Of a stretch of DNA of 64,000 nt, positions 34,100 through 45,869 are shown in pieces; positions within the stretch are counted from its first letter, which is position 1; each line of letters begins with the position of its first letter. The position numbers and the translations under genes were made by a program. The notes below the pieces were generated by a model. It was given only the letters and a program-made list of their open reading frames with translations. It ran no database searches and was not told where the DNA came from. Origin of the DNA: Fasciola hepatica (taxonomy: Eukaryota > Platyhelminthes > Trematoda > Plagiorchiida > Fasciolidae); NCBI GenBank assembly GCA_948099385.1, contig CANUEZ040000140.1:3100001-3164000 (forward strand). The letters run 5' to 3'.

Positions 34100-34563
34100 T
34101 GATGAGGCTTACCTAGGGTACGTGGTCCAGGCATGGGCTCCTCAGTTAGCAAGGAACACTCACACATTGGAGAGGATTCAAAGGGGATTCACAAGGACCA
34201 CCTCCGGTCAAAGGGGACTGGGGCAAGGGGATAGATCGGAATCGCTAGATTTGTTCTCGCTCAAGAGTGGAAGCACAAGGGGTGACCTGACAGAAACAAT
34301 GAAGGAAATAGAAGAGTTGTCCAGAACGAATCAGCTATTACTTACCCACGATAGAACCCAACCCTCCGGGGGCTCGAAATGAAGCTTGTAAAGCCAAGGA
34401 ACAATAAGAATGTGAGACCTCAACCCTCCTCATGCAGAGTAGTAAACCACTGGAACAAACCCTCTGCGGATGCTGTGGCAGCAGATAGTGCCACCGATTT
34501 TAAAATGAAGTTGGACCTCCACTGGACACAAGTATTTCCGGAGCGCCAGTGCGACGGCGGATA
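34100..34563 (+). pseudogene. CR1-like LINE C-terminal fragment
   Basis: Frames 34122-34382 and 34379-34564 show VVQAWAPQLARNTHTLERIQRGFTR and CRVVNHWNKPSADAVAADSATDFKMKLD, the typical CR1 C-terminus. A short overlap between two frames marks a frameshift at about 34380. The following 34564-35000 is A/T-rich 3' sequence with ATT-type repeats (34617-34650). Confidence 0.75.
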
Positions 34564-35179
34564 GCAGTACTAGAACTTCCATCCCGAATTCTGTCTCCAC
34601 TTCCACTTCTTCTCCCCATTATAATTGTCATTATTCATTATTATTGCTACTATTACCCTTAGCACTGCCTTTATTTCTCTTTTCCCTCTACGTATTTCCT
34701 AATTTCTTCCTTCTCATTGACCTTAATCCATGCACCCTTGAGGCCTCTTAGACGCTCCGCTCTCGCTTTTTACGAGAGGACTAATTGTCGGGTGCATAAC
34801 TTTTGCATGACGAGTGACCTTGCCAGTTGCGGGGGCCTACCCTACCGAAATGTTGTTTTCACCGTTTGACTTCCGATGCTCCTTCCAAGTCAGAATCTTT
34901 TGCGATGCTCAAGCTTAATGGAATGCCCCCTTCCACCGTCCACCGAACTACCTTCCAGATCATCGGCAATACAAGAAGCATAATGCGGTCAACACCAGTA
35001 TCCTGAACCCTACAGGGGGGGCTACTGTCGAGAAGCGCTGGCAGACCGTAAAGGGATTTCTGACTGCCCCACAGGAAGAGTTCGCATCTTTAAAACAAGG
35101 AGTGGGGAGGGCAAACCCATATGATGGAAGGCTGAAGTAGCCAAGGCCGTTAAACGAGCTAGACCTCTCAGAGGAAAGT

Positions 35180-36955
35180 GTGCGTAGTACCTACAGGAGT
35201 TAAACAGCCACAAGTCAGCGGGCCCAGATGGCATTCGTCCAGCTATCATCAAGCCTTTGGAGGATATCATAGCTCCATCGGTATGCAGGCTGTACAGATC
35301 CACGTTGGACCAGGGTAAGCTGCCTCAGGACTGGAAATTCGCGGCAGTCGTCGCGATACATAAGAGTGGGCCTAATTCGGCTGTGCAAAACTACAGGCCC
35401 GTAAGTCTAACTAGCATCCTATGTGAAGTCCTTGAGAAGGCCATCCGTGCCCATATCTGCCAGCACTTACTGGAGCACTCCATGCTAAGTCCGGCGCAGC
35501 ATGGATTCCTGAAAAAGAGATCTTGTCTGACCAATCTCCTGTGCTTCTTAGATGAAGTAACTCGACGATTGGATGAAGGTAAGGAGGTTGAGGTATGCTA
35601 CCTCGACCTTAGCAAGGCGTTCGACTCCGTTAATCATCGTCTCTTACTATGCAAGATGGAGACTTTCGGAATAGGTGGGCAGTATTTAGGTGGCTGGCCG
35701 ACTTCCTCTCGCACTGGACATTTACGTCAAAGTGGGGGACAGGTGCTCCAGTTTGGTGAGCGTCACCAGTGGTGTACCTCAGGGATCCGCCCTAGGCCCG
35801 GTCCTATTCTCGTTATTTAATAATGACCTGGCATCCTCTCTTCAATCGCCCAGCTTTATTTTTGCTGATGATGTGAACATTGTTGAATCTAAAGGTAGGG
35901 CGGACTTGGGCAAGGAAACAGGTACCATCCTGAACTGGGCATACAAATGGGACTTACCTCTGAACGCTCAAAAAGGCCATTTGTTGTCAAGGGCAACAGA
36001 GAGCCTAACTGTCGCTCATGATCAAGGGCTGTTCACCGTAGAGGCAGTCAGTAGGGTTAAAGACCTTGGGGTCATCATGAACAGTGACTTCAAATGGTCG
36101 GAGCAGTGCAACGCTGCTGCGCATAAGGCTCGCGGGGAGCTCTTTAGGCTACGAACAGCTTTGTCTTGCCGGAAGCCGGAGTATTTGCACCTATTTACAT
36201 GGCTATAGTACGACCTCATTTGGAAGGTAGCGTGCAGGCTTGTTCACCCTTCTTCAAAAAGGACGGCGCCTGCCTCGAGAAAGTCCAACATCTCGCCACA
36301 CGAATGGTTGAAGGGCAGAGGGGTAGGACTTACGAGCAGAAACTCTGTGACCTGAATCTTTTCTCGTTGGAAAGGAGGAGAAGTCGAGGAGATCTCATAG
36401 AAAAGTTCAAGGTAATGAGGGGCTTTTCTGGACTTAGACCAGATAGTCTATTCCAATTGGCCGTAGACTCCAGAACAAGAGGACATGAAAAGAAGTTGAT
36501 AAAAGCGCGATCTAGGTTGATGGCTAGATCGCACTTCTTCAGCAACAGGGTTGTGAACAGTTGGAACGGTCTGCCTGGTGGAATGGTAGACCTGCAGACC
36601 GTCCAATCCTTCAAAGGTGCCGTAGATCGCAAATGATACTAGATATTTCCTCGTAGTGAGCCCTGAGTATATCAACTAGATGGACGACGGGTACCACTGT
36701 GGTCCCTCTGGAGTATGTTTTATTAGAGTTTATCTCTCATTGCATACGGTCTCAGTGAACGCCCACGACGCATAATGTCTCTCGCAGTTGATGTGCGATG
36801 AGGTTTTCCGTTTACCTCTCATTTTTAGCGGGGATTCGACAAAATACACTCGGCAGTAGTGGGTGCATAACCGGTGTGCATACCATCGAAAGAATTCTGG
36901 ATGCTCGATTGGCCGTGGCCATTACCTGTCCTGTGCAAACTGAACTGAACTGAAC
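35180..36955 (+). mobile_element. CR1-like LINE, 5'-truncated, best preserved RT
   Basis: The + strand encodes a CR1-clade RT from LNSHKSAGPDGIRPAII (about 35200) to the stop at 36636, in three frames. Motifs are LSKAFDSVNHRLLL (35607-35646), SVTSGVPQGSALGPVLF (about 35760) and FIFADDVNIVE (about 35855). The C-terminus has LFSLERRRSRGDLIE, then VVNSWNGLPGGMVDLQTVQSFKG. Two frameshifts lie near 35680-35700 and 36170-36200. About 300 bp of 3' sequence ends in (CTGAA)n at 36935-36955, the likely tail. No endonuclease precedes it, so the copy is 5' truncated. Confidence 0.85.
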
Positions 36956-37162
36956 CATGTTGCGGACATGCCCTCTAATTGTGCAATTTCCACCTGAGGT
37001 TTTGTTTGTAGGTGGTATTCATTCATTATTCATTCTTCATAATAAGGGCTGCGGGAATCCTCGCGTAAAAGCCCCGTCATAAAAAACTTGGCACAAGCCC
37101 AATTTTGAGTAGAGTTCTATGGCCACAACCGTGACATTCAGATAACAAGATAATCATAAGAT
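36956..37162. other. Unassigned intergenic sequence
   Basis: No coding frame. A short ATTCATT-type repeat lies at 37018-37042. Confidence 0.35.
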
Positions 37163-37276
37163 CCGGGAACATTTGACCTTTAGTCTCGTACCCGTGTACT
37201 ACTTAAAGACTTCAAGACTGGCCTTAAAGTCTTGAGGAAATTCGCGGGTACAAGGTTTGGGCCCAAATGTTTCCGG
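37163..37276. repeat. Imperfect inverted repeat (foldback)
   Basis: The arms of about 55 bp pair imperfectly. The outer ends are CCGGGAACATTTG and CAAATGTTTCCGG (12 of 13 pair). Inner perfect blocks are GTACCCG with CGGGTAC, and CAAGACT with AGTCTTG at the centre. This could be a MITE-like element or a structured transcript. No coding frame covers it. A second short hairpin (TCTTTCCGT with ACGGAAAGA) lies at 37292-37320. Confidence 0.6.
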
Positions 37277-37945
37277 ATTGTGTATTTATCTTCTTTCCGT
37301 TGAGGCAAAGGACGGAAAGAAACTGGGTAACATTAGATGGCAAGCAACCGCAACAGCAAGAAGCAATTGATTAGAAAAGTGGGCAGCATAAATACACACG
37401 TTCATGTTTGATTATGTATATATACGTGTATGCATATAATGTATATATATATATATATATATACATACGCACATATGTATATATACACAAATGTACATAA
37501 ATATATACATCCGTTCTTTCCTCACTTACTTTGGAGGAAAACTCGATAGATGGCTAGGGAATAACAACCAAGAAGGACGGATTGTAATTTGGTTCCTTTA
37601 TTGTCCTTTTTATTTATTATTATTTTATCAAGTCATTTTTTTGGAATAGTGGTAAGCAAAAAAGTGACCCAAAAGCGTGACAGGCAAGGTTAGGGGAGAC
37701 GCGGATGGGCATTAGTCGGGCGTGGGCCATGGCTTAACCCCAAGTGACGATCCAGACGAGCCTCAAACTGCTTTAGGTTATGCATCCATTATTTCTTGCG
37801 GGACACTTCCAAAAAGATATAATCCTGCAGTTGAAGACATTGTGGCGCACAAATATACAGGAGCGGGGCTCTAACAGCTTCTTACTATGATCGCGTTGAG
37901 TTTCTTGAATGCTCTATCGTTCACGTCTTCCACCAAACCAACAGG
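37277..37945. other. AT-rich intergenic sequence with (TA)n
   Basis: No supported gene. A (TA)n microsatellite lies at 37442-37463, flanked by related TATG-rich sequence. Confidence 0.4.
37442..37463. repeat. (TA)n microsatellite
   Basis: About 22 bp of alternating TA within TATG-rich flanks. Confidence 0.9.
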
Positions 37946-38960
37946 TTAAGAGTCCAAAAGGTTTGTGTCTTTCCGAGATAAGCGATAAGCTAACCGCAAG
38001 CCAGTAAAATGCATTCTTATCAGTGTTTGTGAATGCCTGCGCACATAACATGGCCCGCGGAGCCGAAAGCTCACTTGCAGCTCAGTTCCCAAATCACCGT
38101 GAATGATACGACGGACATAGATGAAGTCGTCAAGCCCCCACCGAAAAGCTTCTGGAAATAAACCGTTCGCTCCAAGACGCCCTTGATAGCTGATTCTGCG
38201 TGGTGCAGAGAGGGGACGAGTAACGGACCTCTGCACTCTCCACCTTGGTTGGTTCAGCAACTGTACAGGGATATGCTGCTGCTCCACCATATTCAAGCGG
38301 AGAACGCATGTGGTAAATATGTAAAGTGCGAAAGGCATCGTACGGTAATTTGTTAAACGATCGGCGAATTGGACCAAGGACACTCCAAGCCGAAGCACAT
38401 ACTCTGTCCCTGTTACCCTTAGTTTTCAGCGAGGAAGATACAAGAACCTCTAGGTCGTGCTTACAATCTATTTTTCATAGCAGGGTTATGGACACGTAAC
38501 TCGTTAGTAGCTGAGAACGACCCGCGCGCATGTGAACGCTTCGCAAGATTTAGTGGGAGCATCTATGCAGAGGACCAGCGCATGAGCGCATCCAGATTTT
38601 GCTTCAGAATTTGGTTATCTGTATCTGGACGAAGTACGCGCTACAATTTCAGGTTATTCGTATAGAATAAACATGAAGATGGGATAACTGTTGGGAGATC
38701 GTTTATGTAAGTGAGAAATAGTAATAGTCCAAGAACAGACCCCTGGGGGACACCCCTGAAACGGAGTACCACCTGGACCGTGACTGCAACTAATCGTCCT
38801 CTTAGGAAATCCAGGACCCATCTTGGTAAGGGATTAGCCGTTTCCAGTAATCTAAGCTTCCGAAAGAGATGGTCATGTGGAACTTCACCGACAGCTTCGC
38901 TGGAATCTGCGAAGATAATGTCCGTTGAGTGATGGTGTCTCTCCTTCGAACGGTATTTGA
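37946..38960 (-). pseudogene. LINE (CR1/Jockey-like) RT and C-terminal fragment
   Basis: On the minus strand 38641-38964 reads VPHDHLFRKLRLLE, then FRGVPQGSVLGLLLFLTYINDLP with FYTNNLKL, where F-A-D-D is degraded to Y-T-N-N. The minus-strand frame at 37946-38398 gives the C-terminal block (RVQRSVTRPL, RISYQGRLGANGLFPEAFRWG, IIHGDLGTELQ). The middle is frame-broken. It appears to sit within gypsy sequence, because protease-region similarity on its upstream side stops at about 38960. Confidence 0.7.
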
Positions 38961-40000
38961 ACACTTACATAGTCTTGAGAAATCGTGACCGAGTAGCACA
39001 TCGGCGCATAAACCCGTTAAGACTGATAAACGGATCCGTGGATAAAAATCGTTTTGGTGCCTGAGAGATGCGTAACAATGACCACGTATACTGCTTCTGA
39101 CGCGTGTGGATGCCAGTACAACTTCACTAGTAGAATTTTCAACTGACCATTTGGTACGGGAGACAATGGATTCCGGAACAGCTTTCAAAGCTTCCCGTGT
39201 CGATCAGTGCTTCTAATGGAAATCCATTGGCAAGAGCGTCAGTGATTGTTTTTGACAGGAACTTTGGAGCGGCGGCAGTGGTAATGGATGAAAGCGTAGA
39301 GGTAATCGTTGACGTTGAGAGTCTTGACTTTCCGGTGGATCGACAGGCTCTCTGGTAATGCCCCTTCCTTGCGCAAGATTTGCAGGCGGCGTCCCTTTCT
39401 GGGCACGTGTACCTCGGGTGCCAACGTGAGCCGCAAAAGTAACATTCGTTTGGGGAGGGGGTGTCCCAGTAGTTTCCTCTTCTAAAGCATTGCAATCCTT
39501 TTGAGATAACTCAATAATATCGGGAGCAGCAGATGGTTCTGGGACAGTTGCCGAATAATAAGATACCTTAGTTTTTGGTCAATTCTAAGGCCTTCTTTAA
39601 TTCATTGGCGGATTTTAGATCTAGAGTTTTATGCTGCAGGAGATGCTGAAGAATGCAGTCAGACTGCATTTCAACAATGAATACATGCCGCACGGCGTTA
39701 TCGAGATGTTGATTCACCGTTACAGATTTAAAGTTACAGCCCTCGGCCAGCAGCCGAAGTCTTCACAAGAAGTGATCGGAACTCCAGGATCTCGTTCACA
39801 AATGGCCAGTAGATCACGGGCAAAGACCTCGTTTTTAGGTTGAACGTTCACAGACTGAGGCGTTGCAGTGTCTGAATAATAATCAGGGTAATCGCAAATG
39901 GATTTACATATTGGCTGTGAAATATAGTAGACAAGCGTTTTGAGTCCTTCTGGATTATGCGCTGAAATCAGATCCATTAACTTAGCAAATGGGCACATCC
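38961..40000 (-). pseudogene. Gypsy gag-protease fragment, same lineage as 46536-53599
   Basis: The minus strand encodes a Gag piece (39720-39998), a zinc-knuckle block (CYFCGSRWHPRYTCPERD then CKSCARKGHYQRAC, near 39330-39440) and a retropepsin (LEALIDTGSFESC near 39200). Further on, VLTGLCADVLLGHDFSRL matches VLSDICTDVLFGHDFLGL of the gypsy copy at 52.0-53.4 kb. Frames are broken, and the copy ends at the LINE fragment near 38960. Confidence 0.8.
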
Positions 40001-40955
40001 AATGAGTCTATGCGTCCGCAGCATTTGCTGAGTTCGGGTCATCAGAGGAAACGGCTTGTTAATTTTCACATGGATAGATTGTAATGCGATCAGATACAGT
40101 CATGCAGCAACAACAAATACGACAGTACGATCAATGGAGAAGGAACGATATCGGATGATTTAGGCTTTATTCATCTGAAAATCTTCTGTACGCTGAAGTG
40201 TTAAGGAAACGGACGTAAGAGAATTTATCAAGCATAAAGGAAGTCATCGTTAGTACTCATGAGTTAAAGAATGCATGACAACGATGTTTGGGCGGCACTA
40301 CCGGGGCCCGTATCGGGATGCCCACACTTCGAAAAAAGTACGCGGAAAATCAAAACGGCTTTCAATTCCCATTGTTTCGCGTAAATTACAGCTATGGTTG
40401 TCTCCTTCCTGCCGTTTTTTTGTGGATTTAGTCACTGTTTTACAAAGTGCTTCAAAATTAGACCATAGGCCATGTAGCGGTAAAGGCATATATGCCTATC
40501 TTAGGATTAGCAGCTAACTGATTGAAGCAATACCGCCCAGAAACTGATCGGTTTTAGGCTGGTTTTCGAGCGGTTTCAGAGCGCTTTAAAGCGCTCGTCT
40601 GAAAAGCAGTTTAAACTGCATTTGAATCTTTTACTTCCCAAATTACGTATCCCCTTACTCCCCATTTTCTACCCAGCGATAAAATCGTTGAACTAAAATC
40701 TGTTTTACCCATTTCATGGCACATGAAACATATTGTACCAAAAATAGATTTAATAATATAATAATCGGATTATGAAAAGGGGTGTTAACAATAATTTTTC
40801 ATTCGCCATATCCATTGTGTCAGTTCATTTTCGATTTTCGAAGAGGTGAACTCGTGAGAACCATGTTTGCTGATAGATAGACAAACAAAATCTTTACATA
40901 AGAAATAGCGTGAAAATGTAAGTATGGATGATACGTTTATGACGCCGCTCGATTT
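40001..40955. other. Unassigned, contains two adjacent palindromes
   Basis: No supported gene. Two perfect palindromes lie close together: GAGCGCTTTAAAGCGCTC at 40579-40596 and GCAGTTTAAACTGC at 40606-40619. The rest is AT-rich. Confidence 0.4.
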
Positions 40956-41224
40956 TTTTATTACATGTTTGTACGCGAGTGCAGTGGAAGGAGTATATGC
41001 CCCACAACCATGAAGGCCCACTGCACTATCAGGTATAACCGGCAACCAGGCACTGGGACTTGGAGTGGAGAACCACATAAGGCCCCAATAGGCCAGGTGT
41101 GGTAACGATCCGGACGACAGTGAAATGCTGTCTACCACCAAAGTAACTGGTGGTGGCGGGGATTCAAACCTCGGACCTCCGATTTGGTAACCAAACGCTC
41201 CAACCTACTCGACCACCACCGGTC
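40956..41224 (-). repeat. tRNA-derived SINE
   Basis: On the minus strand, 41222-41150 reads like a tRNA-related pol III promoter. It starts GGTGGTGGTCGAGTAGG (A-box-like), has a paired loop TTTGGTTACCAAA, then GGTCCGAGGTTTGAATCCC (B box) and CCACCACC to close the acceptor. A unique body of about 190 bp follows, ending in AATAAAAAAATC near 40956-40965. Head, body and A-rich end fit a SINE. It is not a functional tRNA, because the arms pair imperfectly. Confidence 0.75.
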
Positions 41225-42882
41225 ATAATGTTTACTATAAGTTTCCAGGAAACGCAGAATCTATTGACAGGTTCGTAAAGCGTATAATACAAACCAAACC
41301 ACAAGCTTTACGAGACGTTGATGCTGAACGTGAGTCAGTGCTCGCACGCTCCATACCATGATTACTATAAAAACACCAACGATATCATGTATGGTAGTGA
41401 CAATAATGCAGTATTAAATAAATCTCGCCTTTTCTTTTCCGCTTTTGCCTGGGTCTCTGGCGTTACTGAACCACCGTTGAATATGTTTTGCCGTCTCACT
41501 CTCTGATACTTCGTTTCGCAGTGAATGAGCATACACCGCGTCTAAAACTACCTATATTTACAAGGAGCAGTTGACCTTTTGTGACATCGATGACTTGTAG
41601 TAGAACAACGGACATTTTAACCTTACTGCCTTCCCAACAGCACTGATTAGCTAGTTCGTCAGATATAACTGGTCAACATTTTTTGGACAGAATCAGCTAA
41701 GTTTCTCGTGGCTAATAGAGACAGTGTGGCAACTTAGGATGCCATTATAAGCACCAAACCTGTTAAAAAAATGCTCGTAGTTCGCCATAGACAATAAGTC
41801 ACTCTCCAATATCGGCATTTTCTCCTTTGTACCGTACCGCTTGGGCTCAGAGCAAGCCGCAGCCGGTGCTTTCCTTGGGACACTGAAGCTGTGTAGATTT
41901 GTTTCCCTATTGCATCCAGACGATGGGATATCATTATGTATATCTCCCCTAATTCAGGAGTTAGTAGAACTGAGAAATGCAAATATGATGCAAAAGGTAC
42001 GACGAAGTTCAGTCAGTTCAAGCTTAATGTAGGATTGTGCTGTAGAAACAGGATGATAGCAAACTCAGGAAAGTTGACCAATTTTTATTACTAAAAGTAC
42101 AGTAGGCCATTTCGGTCCGCGTTGTTGAAGTGGTGGCGATGAAGATGGCATTCCACGTCGTCGGTATTGGTCAAGATGAAAGTCTACAAAAAGAATACAT
42201 TGTTGTAGAAACAATTTAACGAACCCTGGGATGGGTGTCATAGTTAGAAGAGCTGGTTACAGTGTTGTAGATAATATAGTGTTTTCGGTGCGTGCAGATT
42301 TCACACGTACCTCTGGGTCTGCATCCTCAGAATTGCTGGTAAAGGGTACGGAAAATCGGAAAGTAATTTCCGAGTGATGGTAAATCACGTTTTGCGGTTG
42401 GGATGTCCCTGGGAAAAGAGATTCATGGGAATGGTATTGCCCGACTGTTTGGATATGGACTTTCGTAAAGTTTGGTGATCCAAATGAAATATATCGGAAA
42501 AAGTGTTTGAAACAGAACGCTGTTTGTATATCGAAGCATACCCGAGGAAAAACATTCCTGGAACTCGTGAGTGGGGTGCGAGTCGATTAATACTTTCCCC
42601 ATTATCTGGGACCGTCGAAACTCGGACATGCTTTTTGCCTTGGGCTATCTAACATGGATGATCTCCACCAGCCGGTTCTGACGAACCACCGCAAACCATC
42701 CGTCCTCAGTGAATCTTACCAGTCGATACATCAGAACTGTTCAGCCTTTATGCCGCTGTGCATGGTATGATTGGCACAGAAATAGGTGTTGTTAATACTG
42801 AGGGACAAGTGAATTCACTAACATTCAGCATACATTTAGCGAAAAATGTGTGCAAAACAGGTAATACAACCGTGTAACTCAG

Positions 42883-42884
<2 letters not shown>
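41225..42884. other. Unassigned, AT-rich
   Basis: I see no gene, tail or terminal repeat in this 1.66-kb stretch. Open frames are under 83 codons and lack signatures. Confidence 0.35.

Positions 42885-42931
<47 letters not shown>
42885..42931. repeat. (TA)n microsatellite, probable RTE tail
   Basis: About 47 bp of alternating T and A directly follow (minus-strand sense) a 3' sequence that also precedes a (TA)n tract at 58284-58301. It is probably the tail of the minus-strand RTE element at 42932-45840. Confidence 0.75.
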
Positions 42932-42934
<3 letters not shown>

Positions 42935-45840
42935 TTATCACGTACGTGATTTCAGGCTGTGTGCCAAACAAAACATGGTACAATTAGGGAGGAATGAGTA
43001 TGTGAAGTCACAGTGCGAGGAGGGAGGTACAACAGTGAAAAAGCAGTTCTTTTTTGTTTTGTTGTGTACACATTTTGTCTTTTTTGTTCATTTTTGGTGA
43101 CTATGACGAAAACGGATACACTCCCGCCACTGACTTCGGTTTTGAGCCATATCCATTAGTGAGACAAGCCAGCGTTCCGCGTCATCTGTGCCGCTCCAGC
43201 CTGGAAACCGAGGCGGCCCTACACGTGGTAGAAATTCCGTCAGTTTATTCATTCCTCTGCGCCGAATCATCGCTTGTTATTCACGTCCTTTCTTCCAGCT
43301 AGGCCCAGGGAGCGTAATCGATGCGCGAAGCGGCAGGCACTGGGCAGACATCCTTAATAAATATCCCAACCAGTGGAGATGGTGCCGCAATAGGGTCTCT
43401 TCTAAGGAGGAGTCGGTTGTACCAAACACCCGCCTGCGCACTTGATCATTCCTGACGCGTTGCTTTCACCAAACACGGGCAATGCTGCGTAGGCAGCGGG
43501 TATCAAACACAACCAGACGACGGATATCTTGAACTCGAAGGGGTCGTTTTACAACCATACATCAGTATAGGGCGCACAGCGGTATTGTACACTCGGCTTT
43601 TCAAGGAAAGGCTGATGTCGTGTCGGCGGCAGAAATGCCTGAGGTTCGAAAAAGCTAGTCTGACCTTTGAGATACACATAGGTATTTCCACTCCCGCGCT
43701 GCCATTTCCAATAATGCAACTGCCCAGGTAAACAAAACTTTTGGTAATCTCCCGTCTTTCATTCCTCAAGTCTAGGGGATAGTTGAGAAGAGTAGCACCT
43801 CTGAGTTGGTAGACTGTCGTGCCCCTCGGGGTATCTCCCATCTCTTTGGTCTCCATCATCTGCCCAAATTTCACCTGTGGCTCCACGAAGCTGAGGCGTG
43901 CATCAGTGGCCGCACCCCGGCAAACCGCTCGACAGACGGGCAAAACCAGGTTGACGTTAACCGATGCCTAAAAACGTCGGTTAGACGGCGCCCATCATGT
44001 GAAAACGGATACTCTTGCACATGCGGATGAGACCTACCGGGATCCAACGGCTACCAAGAAAATCCGTCCAATCAACAGGGTTGCATGGACCCCTGGGTCT
44101 AGGTGACTTCTACAAAATGGCAAACGAGGTCCTAGGGAGCAACCGGCAATCGTTCACAATGATCACTGGGGCGCGTTGGGCATCCCGGATTCGTAGACCG
44201 CCATTCAAAAAGCGTACGAACCGCTCGTTTGATCACCGGCTTCCAGCACAAAAATTTTTTATTGCCCGACGAGTAGCACTTGGCTGTGCACGGGCTGGAG
44301 TTGCTACCTCGAGCAAAAAGCCGAGTGACGCTGGGGACACCACTTCGTACCGAATTCCCAAGACTCTTCATGGCAAGTTCTCTTACATTCGGGACATACA
44401 TGAAGCCGCCTCATCCTCTCGCAGGAGCTAGCTGCATAAGGTAGCACCTTACACTTTGACACGGCAAAGTACATTCCTTATCGAGCCGTTTCAATTATCA
44501 TGCGGTTCAGTAGAAGTTGAGCAGCTGAGATGCTAGAAGCGAGCAGGACGATGTCGTAGGCGTATTCCACATCAGTAATGCTGTGCCCTGGGAGGTGTTC
44601 GACAACACCACCTACGAGGCCGCCGACCGATTTTCTAAGGGCGTCGTCAGTTACGAAGTTAAAGAGAAAAGGTGAAATAGGACACCCCTGTCGAACTCTA
44701 CTAGAAACAACAAAGGGACCGAAAGCTTACCCCAAGCTCTTATTCGTCCTGAAATATAGCGGTAGAGGGAGTTGATGTTTGATACATACTTTTCAGGAAC
44801 GCTTTTTCCTAATAGGCATTTCCACGGAACAGTCCTGTCAACCGGATCAAAAGCTGCTCTGATATTCAGGAAAACGGCGAAGGTCGGTTTTCGGTAAGTG
44901 TGTCGACGCTCCGGCGGCTGACAAGGGGTGAATATCCGATCGATGCGATCTTGGTCAGGGCGAAATCCCGCTCGCTTTTCGGGGACTTACTGTTCTCTGT
45001 GTGATAGCCTATAAAGAACGACAGACGCTAAAACATTCGACACAATCTGGATTAAGCTGGTTTCCCTGTGGTTGCCACAGATAGCTCGGGATCCTTTCTC
45101 GAAGACGAACTACGATCAATTCCACCCAATTTATAAGGATTTGCTCCCCTTCCCATACTTTAGAGAACATATGTGTTAGCTCTTTCAGCATATCGTAACC
45201 TGCCTCCTTGAATACACCTGGTGGTGGACCGTCTGAGCCTGGAGCCTTGTGGCGCTTGAGGAGTTCAAGTGCACTACGAATTTCGGCTTCACAGGGCGGA
45301 TCTAGGGACACGGACCACTGGGCACAACGTTCATCAAGAGGTATGGCAGTCTGCGCAGGAGGCCAGTTGGATTTCAAATGGAAGTATTCAGGTCGTCTTT
45401 TTAGACGTCGATGATGATTATCAATAGGCGTTCCGTTGGCTTCGCAGATTGTCTCGCTCACACTGTTTTTTGGTGCCGTCGTTGCGAATAACGTGGAACA
45501 ACTTTCGGAAGCTCACCGAGGCTGATTCCATCTCAGGAACGCGTTCTGATCACCACTTCTTGTGATCGTTTCTTGAGCTTGCATTGAGCTCATGTTTTAG
45601 GGTCACAAAATTTTCGTTGGCAGCTGAGTCTGCGGGGATTGAACTGCGAATATCTAGAAGTCGGAGGGAGTTTGTCTTTATCCAATGATTGGTCGGTCTG
45701 GAGGTAGTGCTGCAACTAGCCAGACGAGCAGAATGCAGGGCTGATTTCACGTGATCCCAGCGTTGCTCTAGGAGGAACGGTGGGATGGAATCTGACCGGC
45801 ACGTTAGGCTCCGATAGTCTGGAGACATCGACTCACGACA
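42932..45840 (-). mobile_element. RTE-clade LINE, minus strand, 5'-truncated and broken
   Basis: Reading the minus strand, 45828-45550 is the endonuclease-RT linker (TNHWIKTNSLRLLDIRSS). At 45461-45009 is the conserved pre-RT block (SETICEANGTPIDN, APGSDGPPPGVFKE). RT follows with FLNIRAAFDPVDR (about 44850) and EYAYDIVLLAS (about 44545), where the catalytic YADD has become YAYD. At 43943-43503 is the C-terminal block (FVYLGSCIIGNG, ISKVRLAFSNLRHF), and 43270-43088 ends with MAQNRSQWRECI. About 155 bp of 3' sequence lead to the (TA)n tail. Multiple frameshifts are present. Confidence 0.85.
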
Positions 45841-45869
45841 TCATCTTTCTAGTTGTTCCACGTCCACCT

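Noticed and set aside
41150..41222. A functional tRNA gene
   Set aside because: The arms pair imperfectly, the anticodon loop lacks a proper U33 context, and a SINE body and A-rich end follow.
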